A stretch of 64,000 nt of DNA from assembly GCF_026153355.1 (NCBI RefSeq), contig NZ_CP110636.1, positions 5,580,001 through 5,644,000 of the forward strand. Direction: 5' to 3'. The notes under the pieces were generated by a model that saw only the letters and a program-made list of their open reading frames with translations, was not told the DNA's origin and did not search any database. The stretch comes from Streptomyces endophytica (lineage in GTDB: Bacteria; Actinomycetota; Actinomycetes; Streptomycetales; Streptomycetaceae). The position numbers and the translations under genes are program-made. This document shows, piece by piece, positions 17,286-25,519 of the stretch; position 1 is the first letter of the stretch, and every line of letters begins with the position of its first letter.

Positions 17286-17935
17286 TCAGCCCGCCGGCTT
17301 GAGCGGCAGCGTCGCGCTGATCCGGAATCCGCCCCCCCGGGGCGCGGACCGGCGCCCAGGCGGCCCCCGACCATACCGACCCGTTCGCGCATCCCGATCA
17401 GCCCGTGCCCGAGCCCGTCGGCCTCGACCAGCAGAGCCAGCTCATCGCTGCCGTAGGTGAGGCGCACGAGCGCGCTCACCTCCGGGCAGGTGCGCGGTGC
17501 GGTCGATGACGTACGCGGCGCCGTCCGCCTGCACGACCATCACGGACACGTTGTGCGCCACGACGTCGTGCAGCTCCCGCGCGATCCGCGCCCGCTCGGC
17601 CGCGACGGCCACCTTGGCCTGCGCCCCGCGCTCCTTCTCCCGCTGGGCGGCACGCTCCTCAAGCTGGGCGTAGTACGCGCGGCGGGTGCGCAGGGAGTCT
17701 CCGAGGACCCAGGTGAGGGCGAAGGCGATGGCCTGGGAGACGATGACGGTGGCGCTCGTCCAGGCGGACCCGTAGTCGTGCGGCCAGTGGGCGTAGTCGA
17801 ACCTTGCGCTCGAAGGGGAGCAGCGGGGCACCGGGCCGAGTGCGGTCGTCGTCGAACTGGCCCCGGACGTCCTCGATGAACCACCGCAGCATGCGGTCGG
17901 TGCCGTTGATCAGCGGCACCGTCCACTCGCGCGGG
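17286..17935 (-). pseudogene. Decayed two-component sensor histidine kinase
   Basis: Pieces of a HisKA_3 kinase remain in order on the minus strand. They are an N-terminal piece (DRMLRWFIEDVRGQFDD, about 17900), a transmembrane and linker piece (FALTWVLGDSLRTRRAYYAQLEERA), the H-box RELHDVVAHNVSVMVVQ (about 17580) and the G-box GHGLIGMRERVGMVGG (about 17400). A final FRISATLPLKPAG lies in another frame. H-box to G-box is only about 58 codons, so roughly 90 residues including the N-box are deleted. Frameshifts lie near 17805 and in the C run near 17330. No response regulator is adjacent. This is genuine decay rather than one indel. Confidence 0.85.
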
Positions 17936-18219
17936 CCCGAGCCGCGGGCGTGGTCGCCAGCTCGTCGCCCCAGCCCGTGAACAGCGCCTGACCTCCGGCT
18001 CGGTCGGCGGGCTTCGCAGGGCAGCGTCCTTGGAGCCCCGCGGACGGTTCACCTCGTCGATCGGGCACTCGACGACCCGCCCGGTCGTCCGATGGATCTC
18101 GGCCTTGTGCCGAAGTCCAGCAATAAATATGTGAGCTGTCCGCCCTCGGCGAACAGCTGAAACAACCTCTGACCTGGGACTTGTAACTGATCACCAGAAT
18201 CTGCTCCCATTCTCACGTG
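17936..18219. other. Non-coding stretch upstream of the ClpP-like gene
   Basis: No supported gene. Fragments with coding-like composition may belong to the decayed kinase or to a lost neighbour. The last 60 bases become AT-rich and hold the promoter region of the clpP-like gene. Confidence 0.4.
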
Positions 18220-18236
18220 ATGTACATCCTGTACAT
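18220..18236. promoter_or_regulatory. Palindrome ATGTAC-n5-GTACAT upstream of the clpP-like gene
   Basis: Perfect 6-nt arms (18220-18225 and 18231-18236) lie 26 nt before the ATG, next to a T-run. The sequence differs from the PopR repeats and ClgR boxes known for streptomycete clpP promoters, as I recall them. It is a candidate operator for a different regulator. Confidence 0.5.
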
Positions 18237-18261
18237 TTTTTACAGAAGAGAGGAGCAGGCC

Positions 18262-18897
18262 ATGCTGCGACCGACGGCCCGCTACGTCCTGCCGGAGTTC
18301 ACCGAGCGCACCGCGCAGGGGACGCAGACGATGGACCCGTATTCCAAGCTGCTCAGCGAGCGGATCATCTTCCTCGGGACCCCGATCGACGACACCGCCG
18401 CCAACGACGTCATGGCGCAGCTGATCCACCTCGAACACGCCGCGCCCGAGCGGGACATCTCGCTCTACATCAACTCCCCCGGCGGCTCGGTCACCGCGAT
18501 GACCGCGATCTACGACACGATGCGCTACGTGTCCTGCGACGTGGAGACCGTCTGCCTGGGGCAGGCCGCGTCCTCCGCCGCGGTACTGCTGGCCGCCGGC
18601 GCCCCAGGCAAGCGGCTGGCGCTGCCCGGCGCCCGGGTGCTGATCCACCAGCCGTCGGTGAGCGAACCGTTCGAGGGCCAGGCCACCGACCTCTACATCC
18701 AGGCCCAGGAACTGCTCCGCAGCCGCGCCATGCTGGAGGAGATGCTGGCGCTGCACACCGGTCAGCCGCGCGAGCGGATCGCCGCGGACATCGAGCGCGA
18801 CAAGATCTTCGACGCCCCCGCCGCGCAGGAGTACGGCCTGATCGACGGGCTCACCCGCAACCGCAAGCGGTCGGCCGACCGGCCCGTGGGGCGGTGA
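18262..18897 (+). CDS. clpP: ATP-dependent Clp protease proteolytic subunit, ClpP3-like
   Basis: A 211-residue serine peptidase that forms barrel-shaped tetradecamers with Clp ATPases. The nucleophile is S104 in LGQAASSAAVL and the general base is H129 in VLIHQPS; INSPGGSV and the GLID region near the C-terminus are also present. The N-terminus (RPTARYVLPEFTERT) and GQAAS, rather than the usual GMAAS, match ClpP3-type paralogues of streptomycetes. No second clpP follows, unlike clpP3-clpP4 operons. ATG 18262 has an AGGAG ribosome binding site upstream; a longer frame starting at 18217 would begin in the palindrome. Confidence 0.9.
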   Translation: MLRPTARYVLPEFTERTAQGTQTMDPYSKLLSERIIFLGTPIDDTAANDVMAQLIHLEHAAPERDISLYINSPGGSVTAMTAIYDTMRYVSCDVETVCLGQAASSAAVLLAAGAPGKRLALPGARVLIHQPSVSEPFEGQATDLYIQAQELLRSRAMLEEMLALHTGQPRERIAADIERDKIFDAPAAQEYGLIDGLTRNRKRSADRPVGR

Positions 18898-19211
18898 GCC
18901 GGATGTGGCCACCGGAGACCCCGCCGCTGCCCGCCCTGACCCGCGCCGAGGGGCAGCTGATCGACTGCTATCTGGAGGCGCTCGACCTGCTGGGCCGGAT
19001 CAACCCGGCCCGCGGCGACGGCACCTATCGGGCACTGCGCGCCGCCCAGGCCCTGGTGGGCAAGGCCACCGAACTGCGGGACGCGCTGGCGCTGATGCAC
19101 GAGCGGGGCGAGCGCGAGCTGCACGGCGAGACGCTGGCCCGGGCGCTGCGGACGCTGGACGGGGAACGCCGGGCCGGATACGTGACGGTGCCGCCGGCCC
19201 GGGAATCCTGA
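18894..19211 (+). CDS. Small helical protein coupled to the clpP-like gene
   Basis: The GTG at 18894 overlaps the clpP stop by 4 nt (GTGA). The 105 residues are mostly predicted helix (LTRAEGQLIDCYLEALDLLGRIN, then ELRDALALMHERGERELHGE) with no known domain that I recognise. Coupling to the protease suggests a shared role, perhaps a regulator or adaptor, but nothing in the sequence shows this. Confidence 0.7.
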   Translation: MSRMWPPETPPLPALTRAEGQLIDCYLEALDLLGRINPARGDGTYRALRAAQALVGKATELRDALALMHERGERELHGETLARALRTLDGERRAGYVTVPPARES

Positions 19212-19388
19212 TCCGACACGCGCGCCGCGCTGCCCGGACGGCGTAGCGTCCGGGCGTGCGGTAAGGGGGCGACGAATTGCGCCGGGCGCCAAAAATACTG
19301 CGGTTGCCGATGTTTCGCCCCAGGTCCGGGGGGTGCCGCAGGCGACTCCCAAGCCTGCAATGGGGCAAATCCCACCATTTGGCTCAAA

Positions 19389-19404
19389 TGTGGCGCATGT
19401 CACA
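19389..19404. promoter_or_regulatory. Crp-like binding site
   Basis: TGTGGCGCATGTCACA fits the TGTGA-n6-TCACA Crp pattern with one change and exactly fits the GTG-n6-GNCAC form reported for Streptomyces Crp. It lies in an AT-richer patch about 110 bp upstream of the riboswitch, so it could act at the promoter of the NlpC/P60 gene. Confidence 0.55.
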
Positions 19405-19500
19405 TGCGGCATTTTCAACTCGGAATTCGGGTGGCGAGTGCGTGAGGATCCCTTCGACGACAAGACCCCGCCACAGCGACGGGGCGGTCCGGCCGGGCGC

Positions 19501-19690
19501 CTAATCCCGCCGCCGTGCCGGATGTCCGGTCGATGCGTGTGGATCGGCGGGAGCGGAGGACCCGAGCAGTACGGGGTCCGGGGCCCGTGCGGCCCGACGG
19601 ACTCCTTGGGGTGAAGCCGTGCGAACGGCCGGGCATCCTCGCCTGCCCGAACCCGACAGGTCTTCCTTCGCAGGCGGCTGACGAAGGGTT
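19501..19690 (+). ncRNA. ydaO/yuaA c-di-AMP riboswitch
   Basis: The leader carries the conserved elements of the ydaO class in order: AATCCCGCCG pairing with CGGCGGGAG, GCGGAGGACCC, CTTGGGGTGAAGCC, then GCCCGAACCCGACAGGT. This class binds c-di-AMP and usually turns off cell-wall hydrolase genes in actinobacteria. Downstream, CCTTCG (19665-19670) can pair with CGAAGG (19682-19687). The latter contains the ribosome binding site, so the switch may act on translation. Boundaries are approximate. Confidence 0.88.
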
Positions 19691-19695
19691 TGCGC

Positions 19696-20169
19696 ATGAC
19701 CGTGCGCACGCATACGCCGCATCTGCTGGCCCGCGCCGGCGCCGTGTCCGCGCTGGCACTGGCGACGCTCGGCGGGACCACGCTCGCCCCGGGAACCACC
19801 GCCGACGCCGAGGCCGCGACCGTCTCCGCCCATGCGCTGCGGATCGCGGCCTCCAAGCGGGGCTCGCCCTACCAGTACGGGGCGATGGGGCCGTACCGCT
19901 TCGACTGTTCGGGCCTCACGCTGTACTCGTTCAAGCGCGCCGGCCGGGACCTGCCGCGGACCGCCGCGCAGCAGTACGTCCGCACCCGGCACATCCCGTC
20001 CTCCGCCCGGAGGCGCGGGGACCTGGTCTTCTTCCACTCGGGCAACGGCATCTACCACGTCGGCATCTACGCCGGCCAGGGCCGGATGTGGCATGCGCCC
20101 AAGGCCGGCAGCGTGGTGCGGCTGGAGAAGATCTGGAGTCGCGCGGTCTCGTACGGAAGGGTGCGCTGA
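19696..20169 (+). CDS. Secreted NlpC/P60 peptidoglycan hydrolase
   Basis: A 157-residue exported endopeptidase. It has a Sec signal (residues 1 to about 42, ending ADAEAAT) and one NlpC/P60 domain with the catalytic triad C71 (FDCSGLT), H121 (YHVGIY) and H133 (MWHAPK). It cuts within peptide stems of the cell wall, like resuscitation or sporulation hydrolases. ATG 19696 follows GAAGG. The c-di-AMP riboswitch and Crp-like site upstream mirror the control described for rpfA-type wall hydrolases in Streptomyces. Confidence 0.93.
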   Translation: MTVRTHTPHLLARAGAVSALALATLGGTTLAPGTTADAEAATVSAHALRIAASKRGSPYQYGAMGPYRFDCSGLTLYSFKRAGRDLPRTAAQQYVRTRHIPSSARRRGDLVFFHSGNGIYHVGIYAGQGRMWHAPKAGSVVRLEKIWSRAVSYGRVR

Positions 20170-20226
20170 GCTGCGACGACGCCGGATGCCCGGTCAATTG
20201 TCAGTGGGTCCCGGTAATTTGACGGG

Positions 20227-20874
20227 GTGACTTCGGAACTGAGCAAGGTGCTGACGGCCGCCGCGCGGGGCAGCTTCCCGCCCGCGGACGGTTCGGTGAC
20301 GGTGCTGCCCCAGCCGTCCCCGCGGGACGTGGGCGTGGTGTCGTTCACCTGCCACGCCGTGGTGTTCGCGGACGTGGAGCCGTCCTGGGTGCACGACCGG
20401 ATAGCCCCCGGCGACCTCGCCGGACCGCTCAGCCCGCCGTTCCTGACCGCGCTGGGTGAGCGGACCGGCCGCGAGGCCAACAACATCGACCTGGCCACGG
20501 CCGCCGAGGCACTGCCCGGACCGCCGCCGCTGGAGCTGGTGGAGACGACGGACCGCAGCCATCCGCGGATCGTCCGGGCGCTGCGCCACCGCGACGAGGT
20601 GCGGGCCTGGACGACCGGCGACGGCGGGACGCTGGTCATCGGCCGCGGCGTGGCGGGCCGGTGGGAGCTGGCGATGGAGGTCGAGGGCGCCGCCCAGGGC
20701 CGCGGGCTCGGCCGCCGGCTGGCGCACGCCGCCCGCCATCTCATACCGGCGGGCGAACGCCTCTGGGCCCAGGCCGCCCCCGGCAACGCCCGCAGCGTCC
20801 GCGCCCTGCTGGCCGCGGGGTTCGTACCGGTGGGCGCGGAGGTGCTGATGGTGCCGCCCGGCGGACGCGGCTGA
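20227..20874 (+). CDS. GNAT family acetyltransferase
   Basis: A 215-residue protein whose C-terminal half has the acetyl-CoA loop pattern EGAAQGRGLGRRLAHAA, followed by the GNAT tail APGNARSVRALLAAGFVPVG. The N-terminal half (FTCHAVVFADVEPSWV, TGREANNIDLATAAEAL) belongs to a streptomycete-specific extension. The GTG start at 20227 is the only good start before the conserved region. The substrate is unknown. It is probably a single-gene unit. Confidence 0.85.
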   Translation: MTSELSKVLTAAARGSFPPADGSVTVLPQPSPRDVGVVSFTCHAVVFADVEPSWVHDRIAPGDLAGPLSPPFLTALGERTGREANNIDLATAAEALPGPPPLELVETTDRSHPRIVRALRHRDEVRAWTTGDGGTLVIGRGVAGRWELAMEVEGAAQGRGLGRRLAHAARHLIPAGERLWAQAAPGNARSVRALLAAGFVPVGAEVLMVPPGGRG

Positions 20875-20980
20875 TCCGGTGCCGGGAGCCGGCGTCGTCG
20901 ACCGGGCGTCGCCGAGCAGGCGTCGTTGCGCAGGCGTCGTTGTGCAGGCGTCCCGGTGCTGTCCCGTTCCGACGCCGCCC

Positions 20981-21409
20981 TCAGCCGACCGCGACCCGCC
21001 AGGGCAGGCTGATCCAGACGGTCTTGCCGCCCGCTTCGGTCGGGACGACGGAGAGCCGGCCGCCGGCCTCCGCGGCGAGGAAGCGGATGATGACCAGCCC
21101 CCGGCCGTTGTCCTGCTGGACCGCGGCGGGCAGCCGGCGCGGGCGGCGCGGATGACTGTCGGTGACGCCGACGCACAGCTCCTCGTCGCGGTCCAGGAGC
21201 AGTTCGAGGGTGAAGGTCGGGGACTGGCCGAAGGTGTGCTGGACGGCGTTGGTCGCGAGTTCGGAGACGATCAGGCGCACCGCGTCGGCGGTGACGGAAG
21301 CGGCGGGCAGACCCCATTCGGTGAGCACCGCGAGGGCGTGCCGGCGGGCGAGGCGGACCGATTCCGGGGCGCTCGGCAGGGTGAGTGAGGATTCCTGGTG
21401 GTCTGCCAT
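20981..21409 (-). CDS. Anti-sigma-factor-like ATP-binding protein
   Basis: A 142-residue HATPase of the RsbW/SpoIIAB type, common in multiple copies in streptomycetes. The N-box is VSELATNAVQHT, the G1 region GVTDSHPRRP and the G2 region DNGRGLVIIRFLA. It lacks a histidine kinase phosphoacceptor domain. Such proteins usually bind sigma factors or anti-anti-sigma partners; none is encoded beside it. A 13-nt repeat (GCAGGCGTCGTTG) recurs just past its stop at about 20922-20960. Confidence 0.88.
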   Translation of the reverse strand: MADHQESSLTLPSAPESVRLARRHALAVLTEWGLPAASVTADAVRLIVSELATNAVQHTFGQSPTFTLELLLDRDEELCVGVTDSHPRRPRRLPAAVQQDNGRGLVIIRFLAAEAGGRLSVVPTEAGGKTVWISLPWRVAVG

Positions 21410-21646
21410 CGCGACGCCGTCCCTTTCCCACCGAGGCCGGCTCCGTCCGCTGACCGGGGAGCCGGCGTGCCGCTCGGGTCAACGATTCGGCCTCGGACTT
21501 CTGCCGGAGCGCCAGACTGCCACCCGTGCCCCCGGTGTGGGGCTCGATCCGCCAACATATACAGATACCTATCGCCCGAAGCGGTGAACTCTGCGACGGA
21601 AGAGCGGATGTGGGACGCCGTGCCCGTCACCCACCGTCACCAGGGA
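21410..21646. other. Short intergenic region upstream of the anti-sigma-like gene
   Basis: It holds the promoter side of the anti-sigma-like gene and the 3' end of bioF. No gene or strong repeat was seen. Confidence 0.3.
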
Positions 21647-22855
21647 TCAGATCATCGGCGGCGCGGTGGCGACGATCGTGCCCACCGACTGGTCTAGCTG
21701 ATCATCCGTCAGGTCCGCGCGGGCGGTGAGCCGCAGCCGGGAGATCCCGTCCGGTACGGACGGCGGCCGGAAGCAGCCGACGGCGAGGCCGGCCGTGCGG
21801 CAGTCGGCGGCCCAGCGGACCGCGGCCTCCGGCGACGGGGCGCGTACGGACACCACAGCGGCGTCCGGCCGTACCGCCGTCAGACCGGCCTCGGTGAGCC
21901 GGCGGTGCAGCTCGCGGGCGACCTCCCCGGCCCGGGCGGGGCGCCCGGGTTCGCGGCCGATCAGCCGCAGCGCGGCCAGCGCGCCACCGGCCGCGGCGGG
22001 GGCCAGGCCGGTGTCGAAGATGAACGTCCGGGCGGTGTTGACCAGGTGCTCGATGACCCGGGCCGGGCCGAGCACCGCACCGCCCTGGGAGCCGAGCGAC
22101 TTGGAGAGCGTCACGGTGGCCACCACGTCGCCGTCCCCGGCCAGCCCGGTCGCCGCGAGCGCCCCGCGGCCGCCGTCGCCGAGGACGCCCAGGCCATGGG
22201 CGTCGTCGACGAGCAGCGCGGCGCCGTGCGCCCGGCAGGCGGCGGCCAGTGCGGGCAGCGGTGCGGCATCGCCGTCGACCGAGAACACCGAGTCGGTGAC
22301 CACCAGCGCCCGCCCGGCGTGGCCGGCCAGGGCACCGCGTACGGCCTCGGGGTCGGCGTGCGGGGCGACCTCGGTGCGGGCCCGGGAGAGCCGGCAGCCG
22401 TCGATGAGGGAGGCGTGGTTGCCGGCGTCGGAGACGACCAGGGTGCCGGGTGCGGTCAGCGCGGTGACCACGGCGAGATTCGCGGCATATCCGGACGACA
22501 GCACCAGAGCCGCCTCGAAGCCGCAGAACGCGGCGAGTTCCGCCTCCAGCCGGGCATGGAGCTCGGTACTGCCGGAGACCAGCCGGGAGCCGGTGGCGCC
22601 GGCGCCCCAGAGCTGCGCGGCCTCGGCCGCGGCGTGGGTGACCTCCGGGTGCCGGGAGAGTCCGAGATAGTCGTTTCCGGCCAGGTCGAGCAGCGGGCAG
22701 TCGGCGGGACGGGGGCGCAGCGCGCGCACCAGGCCGGCCCGTTGGCGCTCGGCGCGGGCGGTGTCGAGCCAGTCGAAGGCCGAGCCGGGCGCCGGTCCGG
22801 CGGCGGTCGGGGCCGTGGTGTCGCGCGGCAGCGGCGGGGCGGAGTCCTGCGGCAT
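21647..22855 (-). CDS. bioF: 8-amino-7-oxononanoate synthase BioF
   Basis: This PLP enzyme condenses pimeloyl-thioester with alanine in the first step of biotin ring assembly. Motifs seen are NDYLGLSRHPEV, GAGATGSRLVSGS, DDAHGLGVLG and the Schiff-base Lys in TLSKSLGSQGG. ATG 22855 gives 402 residues. The much longer open frame running to 24007 is a shadow of bioB. It is divergent from bioB-bioA-bioD, so the 153-bp gap should hold the biotin-responsive control region. Confidence 0.95.
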   Translation of the reverse strand: MPQDSAPPLPRDTTAPTAAGPAPGSAFDWLDTARAERQRAGLVRALRPRPADCPLLDLAGNDYLGLSRHPEVTHAAAEAAQLWGAGATGSRLVSGSTELHARLEAELAAFCGFEAALVLSSGYAANLAVVTALTAPGTLVVSDAGNHASLIDGCRLSRARTEVAPHADPEAVRGALAGHAGRALVVTDSVFSVDGDAAPLPALAAACRAHGAALLVDDAHGLGVLGDGGRGALAATGLAGDGDVVATVTLSKSLGSQGGAVLGPARVIEHLVNTARTFIFDTGLAPAAAGGALAALRLIGREPGRPARAGEVARELHRRLTEAGLTAVRPDAAVVSVRAPSPEAAVRWAADCRTAGLAVGCFRPPSVPDGISRLRLTARADLTDDQLDQSVGTIVATAPPMI

Positions 22856-23008
22856 CGGCGTCCTTCGTCGGGGGCTCGATTGTGGGCTGTCGATAGACGT
22901 TAGCGGTCGTTCCGCACGGCCACGGTGTGGCGATACACACACCCCGATCGGCGCGCGTTGTGGGAATCCTCCTTGGCCGGGGCGGGGGCGTAGGACAGGA
23001 TCATCGCC
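22856..23008. promoter_or_regulatory. Divergent bio promoter region with a short palindrome
   Basis: The gap between bioF and bioB contains GTGTG-n6-CACAC at 22925-22940, a candidate operator for a biotin repressor. It does not match the BirA or BioQ sites that I know. The remaining sequence shows no gene. Confidence 0.35.
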
Positions 23009-24160
23009 ATGGACCTGCTGAACACACTGGTGGACAAGGGACTGCGGCGCGAGTTGCCGACCCGCGAAGAGGCGCTGGCCGTGCTGGCGACTTCCGATGA
23101 CGAACTGCTCGACGTCGTGGCCGCGGCCGGAAAGGTGCGCCGCCAGTGGTTCGGGCGGCGGGTCAAGCTCAACTACCTCGTCAACCTCAAGTCGGGCCTG
23201 TGCCCCGAGGACTGCTCGTACTGCTCGCAGCGGCTGGGGTCGAAGGCCGAGATCCTCAAGTACACCTGGCTGAAGCCCGATGACGCCTCCAAGGCGGCCG
23301 CCGCCGGGTTGGCCGGCGGCGCCAAGCGCGTGTGCCTGGTGGCCAGCGGCCGCGGCCCGACGGACAAGGACGTGGACCGGGTCTCGGAGACCATCGCCGC
23401 GATCAAGGAGCAGAACGAGGGCGTGGAGGTGTGCGCCTGCCTGGGGCTGCTCTCCGACGGCCAGGCCGAGCGGCTGCGCGCGGCGGGTGCCGATGCCTAC
23501 AACCACAACCTCAACACCTCGGAAGCCACCTACGGCGACATCTGCACCACGCACGACTTCTCCGACCGGGTCTCCACCGTCCAGCAGGCCCAGGCCGCGG
23601 GCATGTCCGCCTGCTCCGGGCTGATCGCCGGGATGGGCGAGAGCGACGCCGACCTCGTCGACGTGGTGTTCGCGCTGCGCGAGCTGGACCCGGACTCGGT
23701 GCCGGTCAACTTCCTGATCCCGTTCGAGGGCACCCCGCTCGCCAAGGAGTGGAACCTCACCCCGCAGCGTGCGCTGCGCATCCTGGCGATGGTCCGGTTC
23801 GTCTGCCCGGACATCGAGGTGCGGCTGGCCGGTGGCCGCGAGGTGCATCTGCGCAGTCTGCAGCCGCTGGCCCTGCACCTGGTCAACTCCATCTTCCTGG
23901 GCGACTACCTGACCAGCGAGGGCCAGGCCGGCAAGGACGACCTGGCGATGATCGCGGACGCCGGCTTCGAGGTGGAGGGCACGGACACCACGACGCTGCC
24001 CGAGCACCGCCGGCCGTGCGGCGGGACGGCGGCCGCTGCCCCCGCGGAGGACGCCGAGGTGCCCGCCGCCACCGTGCCCGCCCCGTCCGACGAGGCCCGC
24101 CGCGATCTGGTGTCGGTGCGCCGCCGCGGCGCCGGCACCGACCTCCCGCCCAATGCCTGA
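23009..24160 (+). CDS. bioB: Biotin synthase BioB
   Basis: This radical-SAM enzyme inserts sulfur into dethiobiotin. The 4Fe-4S motif is C65-x3-C69-x2-C72 (GLCPEDCSYC). Other conserved pieces are YNHNLNTSEATY, GLIAGMGES and VNFLIPFEGTPL. The enzyme body ends near residue 330; the C-terminal 50 residues (from EDAEVPAATV) are an Ala/Pro-rich extension typical of streptomycetes. ATG 23009 starts the operon; bioA overlaps its end by 8 nt. Confidence 0.97.
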   Translation: MDLLNTLVDKGLRRELPTREEALAVLATSDDELLDVVAAAGKVRRQWFGRRVKLNYLVNLKSGLCPEDCSYCSQRLGSKAEILKYTWLKPDDASKAAAAGLAGGAKRVCLVASGRGPTDKDVDRVSETIAAIKEQNEGVEVCACLGLLSDGQAERLRAAGADAYNHNLNTSEATYGDICTTHDFSDRVSTVQQAQAAGMSACSGLIAGMGESDADLVDVVFALRELDPDSVPVNFLIPFEGTPLAKEWNLTPQRALRILAMVRFVCPDIEVRLAGGREVHLRSLQPLALHLVNSIFLGDYLTSEGQAGKDDLAMIADAGFEVEGTDTTTLPEHRRPCGGTAAAAPAEDAEVPAATVPAPSDEARRDLVSVRRRGAGTDLPPNA

Positions 24161-25457
24161 GCCGCTCGGCCCCCGCGAACTGCTCGCCCTGGACCGGCAG
24201 CACGTCTGGCACCCGTACGGGCCGATGCCCGGGACCGCCGCGCCGCTGCTGGTCGAGTCGGCCTCCGGCGTCCGGCTGCGGCTGGCCGAACCGGCCGAGG
24301 GCCGGGACGAGTTGGTGGACGGGATGTCCTCCTGGTGGTCGGCGGTGCACGGCTACAACCACCCGGTGCTCAACGACGCCGCCCGCGGCCAGCTGGAGCG
24401 GATGAGCCATGTGATGTTCGGCGGGCTCACCCACGAGCCCGCGGTACGGCTGGTCAAGCGGCTGGTCGACATCACCCCGGAACCGCTGCAGCACGTCTTC
24501 CTGGCCGACTCCGGTTCGGTGTCGGTCGAGGTCGCCGTGAAGATGTGCCTGCAGTACTGGCGTTCCCTGGGCAGGCCCCGCAAACAGCGGCTGCTGACCT
24601 GGCGGGGCGGCTACCACGGCGACACCTGGCAGCCGATGTCGGTGTGCGATCCGGACGGCGGGATGCACGAGCTGTGGCAGGGGGTGCTGCCGCGGCAGCT
24701 CTTCGCGGACACCCCGCCGCCCGGTTTCGACGCCCCGGCCGACCCGGCGTACGCGGACCATCTGCGCGAGCTGATCGGCCGGCACGCCGACGAGCTGGCG
24801 GCGGTGATCGTGGAGCCGGTGGTGCAGGGCGCGGGCGGGATGTCGTTCCACTCCCCCGAGTACCTCCGGGTGCTGCGGGAGGCCTGCGACGCGCACGACG
24901 TGCTGCTGGTGTTCGACGAGATCGCCACCGGCTTCGGCCGTACCGGCGCGCTCTTCGCCGCCGGGCACGCGGCGGTGGCACCCGATGTGATGTGCCTCGG
25001 CAAGGCGCTGACCGGCGGTTATCTGACGCTGGCCGCGACGCTGTGCACCACGGCGGTGGCGGACGGGATCTCCCGCGGCGAGCTGCCGGTGCTGGCGCAC
25101 GGCCCCACGTTCATGGGCAATCCGCTGGCCGCCGCGGTCGCCGACGCCTCGATCGAGCTGCTCCTGTCGCAGGACTGGGCGCAGGAGGTCAAGCGGATCG
25201 AGGCCGGGCTGCGGGCCGGGCTGGCGCCCGCCGCGGAGCTCCCCGGCGTACGTGACGTGCGGGTGCTCGGCGCGATCGGCGTGGTGCAGCTCGACCATGC
25301 GGTGGACATGGCGGCCGCGACCCGGGCGGCCGTGGGTGCGGGCGTCTGGCTCCGGCCGTTCCGGGATCTGATCTACACCATGCCGCCGTACATCACCGGT
25401 GACGACGAGGTGGCGCGGATCTGCGACGCGGTGTGCGCCGCGGCGCGCGAGGGCTGA
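24153..25457 (+). CDS. bioA: Adenosylmethionine-8-amino-7-oxononanoate aminotransferase BioA
   Basis: This class III PLP aminotransferase uses SAM as amino donor to make 7,8-diaminopelargonate. Motifs seen are HVWHPYGPMPG, the substrate-site DGMSSWW, DSGSVSVEVA, FDEIATGFGRTG and the Lys region LGKALTGGYLTLAAT. The ATG lies inside the end of bioB, so the genes are coupled. The 434-residue length is standard. Confidence 0.96.
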   Translation: MPEPLGPRELLALDRQHVWHPYGPMPGTAAPLLVESASGVRLRLAEPAEGRDELVDGMSSWWSAVHGYNHPVLNDAARGQLERMSHVMFGGLTHEPAVRLVKRLVDITPEPLQHVFLADSGSVSVEVAVKMCLQYWRSLGRPRKQRLLTWRGGYHGDTWQPMSVCDPDGGMHELWQGVLPRQLFADTPPPGFDAPADPAYADHLRELIGRHADELAAVIVEPVVQGAGGMSFHSPEYLRVLREACDAHDVLLVFDEIATGFGRTGALFAAGHAAVAPDVMCLGKALTGGYLTLAATLCTTAVADGISRGELPVLAHGPTFMGNPLAAAVADASIELLLSQDWAQEVKRIEAGLRAGLAPAAELPGVRDVRVLGAIGVVQLDHAVDMAAATRAAVGAGVWLRPFRDLIYTMPPYITGDDEVARICDAVCAAAREG

Positions 25458-25519
25458 CGACCGGGCGCCCGGGACGATCCGAACGACACGGCCCACGGCC
25501 GATGAGGAGTGACGAAGAG

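Noticed and set aside
17936..18219. A remnant of an AAA-type (MoxR) ATPase
   Set aside because: Only a few residues (DEVNR) look similar; this is not enough.
21647..24007. Extension of bioF to 786 codons
   Set aside because: The extra part is antisense to bioB; the family start at 22855 is clear.
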